DNA of 6,493 nt from JBBQHX01 sp035306065 (GTDB lineage: Bacteria > Gemmatimonadota > Gemmatimonadetes > Gemmatimonadales > Gemmatimonadaceae), in NCBI GenBank assembly GCA_035306065.1, contig DATGOL010000082.1, positions 1 through 6,493 of the forward strand, given 5' to 3'. The position numbers and the translations under genes were made by a program. Shown here in pieces: positions 5,581 to 6,493 of this stretch. The stretch's first letter is position 1; each line of letters begins with the position of its first letter. The notes under the pieces are model-generated. The model worked only from the letters and a program-made list of their open reading frames with translations, did no database searches and was not told the origin of the DNA.

Positions 5581-6491
5581 AAGTAAACTCGATTGTACTG
5601 GCAGTTGCGGCGCTTCCGCTGATCCTTGCATGCAGCGACGACAGCGAGCCTGACGCCTACGGGAACTTCGAGGCGGTGGAAGTGGTTGTGTCGGCGCAGA
5701 CGACCGGCCAGGTAGAGCGCTTCGTGCCCGAGGAGGGCATGTACCTGGAGGAGCTCGCGCACGTAGCCGTGATAGACACGGCGCAGCTGGTGCTGGAGCG
5801 CAACCAGCTCGCCGCACAGCGGGCTGCCACAGGTGCTCGCGAGCGGGAAGTACGGGAGCAGCTGCAGGTACTGGACGTTCAACGCGAAGTGGCACTTCGG
5901 GTGCTGGAACGCACGCGTCGCCTGCATGACCGGAAGGCGGCCACTACGCAGCAGCTGGACCAGGCCGAGCGGGAGTATCGTGTGCTCGTCGCCCAGATGG
6001 ATGCTGTACGGGCGCAGAAAGCGAGCGTTCGCATGGATGTCACCTCAGGTGATGCACGCGTGAGGCAGCTGGAGGACAGGCTGGAGCGAAGCCGGGTGAC
6101 GAACCCCGTGGCCGGTACGGTGCTGGCTACCTACACGCGTCAGGGTGAAATGGTGCAGGCAGGACAGCCACTCTACAAGGTGGCCAGCCTGGACACGCTG
6201 GAGCTTAGGGTGTACGTGACCGGGGTGCAGCTGGAGGAACTTCGTCTCGGTCAGCAGGTGGCGGTGAACATCACGGGGGCCGACGCAGGCTTACGCGAGT
6301 ATCCAGGCACCGTGTCGTGGATTGCATCGTCTGCCGAGTTTACGCCAACGCCAGTGCAGACTCGTGACGAGCGTGCGGACCTCGTGTACGCAGTAAAGAT
6401 TCGGGTGCCCAACGAGAGCGGCGCGCTCAAGATCGGAATGCCTGCAGACGTCAGCTGGACGAACGTGACTTCGAGCGGCGAGTCGCCATGA
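5577..6491 (+). CDS. HlyD/AcrA-type periplasmic adaptor (membrane fusion) lipoprotein
   Basis: This 304-residue adaptor would link an inner-membrane transporter to the TolC-type channel. The N-terminus KVNSIVLAVAALPLILAC is a lipoprotein signal, with the lipobox I-L-A-C and lipidated Cys19. Next come the first half of the biotinyl-lipoyl domain (about 30-70, SAQTTGQVERFVPEEG), a coiled-coil hairpin (about 71-170, rich in Glu, Arg, Gln and Leu) and the second lipoyl half (RSRVTNPVAGTVLATYTRQG, 171-190). The beta-barrel (207-295) ends in LKIGMPADVSW, the usual closing strand. The coiled coil is short, as in YbhG-like adaptors. GGAGG lies seven bases before the ATG (5565-5569), and the start overlaps the upstream stop as ATGA. 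The adaptor pairs with the channel gene just before it. The type of transporter served is not shown by the protein itself. Confidence 0.92.
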   Translation: MKVNSIVLAVAALPLILACSDDSEPDAYGNFEAVEVVVSAQTTGQVERFVPEEGMYLEELAHVAVIDTAQLVLERNQLAAQRAATGAREREVREQLQVLDVQREVALRVLERTRRLHDRKAATTQQLDQAEREYRVLVAQMDAVRAQKASVRMDVTSGDARVRQLEDRLERSRVTNPVAGTVLATYTRQGEMVQAGQPLYKVASLDTLELRVYVTGVQLEELRLGQQVAVNITGADAGLREYPGTVSWIASSAEFTPTPVQTRDERADLVYAVKIRVPNESGALKIGMPADVSWTNVTSSGESP

Positions 6492-6493
6492 GC
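6488..6493 (+). CDS. Start of the next operon gene (two codons visible)
   Basis: An ATG at 6488-6490 overlaps the adaptor's TGA stop as ATGA, the same arrangement as at the two previous junctions, and is followed by AGC. Only Met-Ser can be read, so the product cannot be identified from sequence. From the order TetR, TolC, HlyD, an ABC transporter ATP-binding subunit followed by permeases (YbhF/YbhS/YbhR-like) is the most likely continuation. An RND pump is the main alternative. Confidence 0.5.

Overview
The window is GC-rich coding DNA (roughly 60% or a little more by eye) from a Gram-negative bacterium. The Gram-negative evidence is a TolC-type outer-membrane channel, a periplasmic adaptor made as a lipoprotein, and the tail of a TonB-dependent outer-membrane receptor. 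The style of the TolC and lipoprotein N-termini, with an ECF42-type sigma factor beside a DGPF (YCII) protein, would fit Gemmatimonadota or a related soil lineage. That placement is inference only; no marker gene is present.

Layout. Bases 1-925 (+) carry the C-terminal part of a large protein resembling the C-terminal region of M48 metallopeptidases; the catalytic part lies upstream of the window. From 926 to 1361 there is no intact gene, but 1014-1304 (-) encodes a recognisable C-terminal end of a TonB-dependent receptor, cut off from the rest of its gene. Bases 1362-2618 (-) encode an ECF42-type sigma factor with the long C-terminal DUF6596/TPR-like extension. Just upstream of it on the same strand, 2701-3138 encodes its usual partner, a YCII/DGPF protein. 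The 82-base gap between them holds a strong 9-bp hairpin. The divergent intergenic region 3139-3508 contains short palindromes next to the YCII gene, a degenerate tandem array of about 19 octamers (consensus GGAATCCC, 3255-3407), a 9-bp direct repeat, and an AT-rich palindromic operator-like element that abuts the next start codon. From 3509 to the right edge runs a rightward operon: TetR-family regulator, TolC-family outer-membrane factor, HlyD/AcrA-type adaptor lipoprotein, and the first two codons of a further gene.

How the genes work together. All three junctions in the rightward operon are 4-base ATGA overlaps, so the repressor and the export machine are probably made from one translationally coupled message and autoregulated through the palindrome at the TetR start. 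By analogy with YbhG-type systems, the gene past the right edge is expected to be an ABC transporter ATPase, but only its start is visible. The leftward pair (YCII, then sigma) is a classic ECF42 module; no anti-sigma gene is seen.

I see no clear evidence of a wholly new biological system. The least ordinary elements are the octamer array between the two regulatory units, the TonB receptor remnant, and the operator lying directly on an SD-less start codon.
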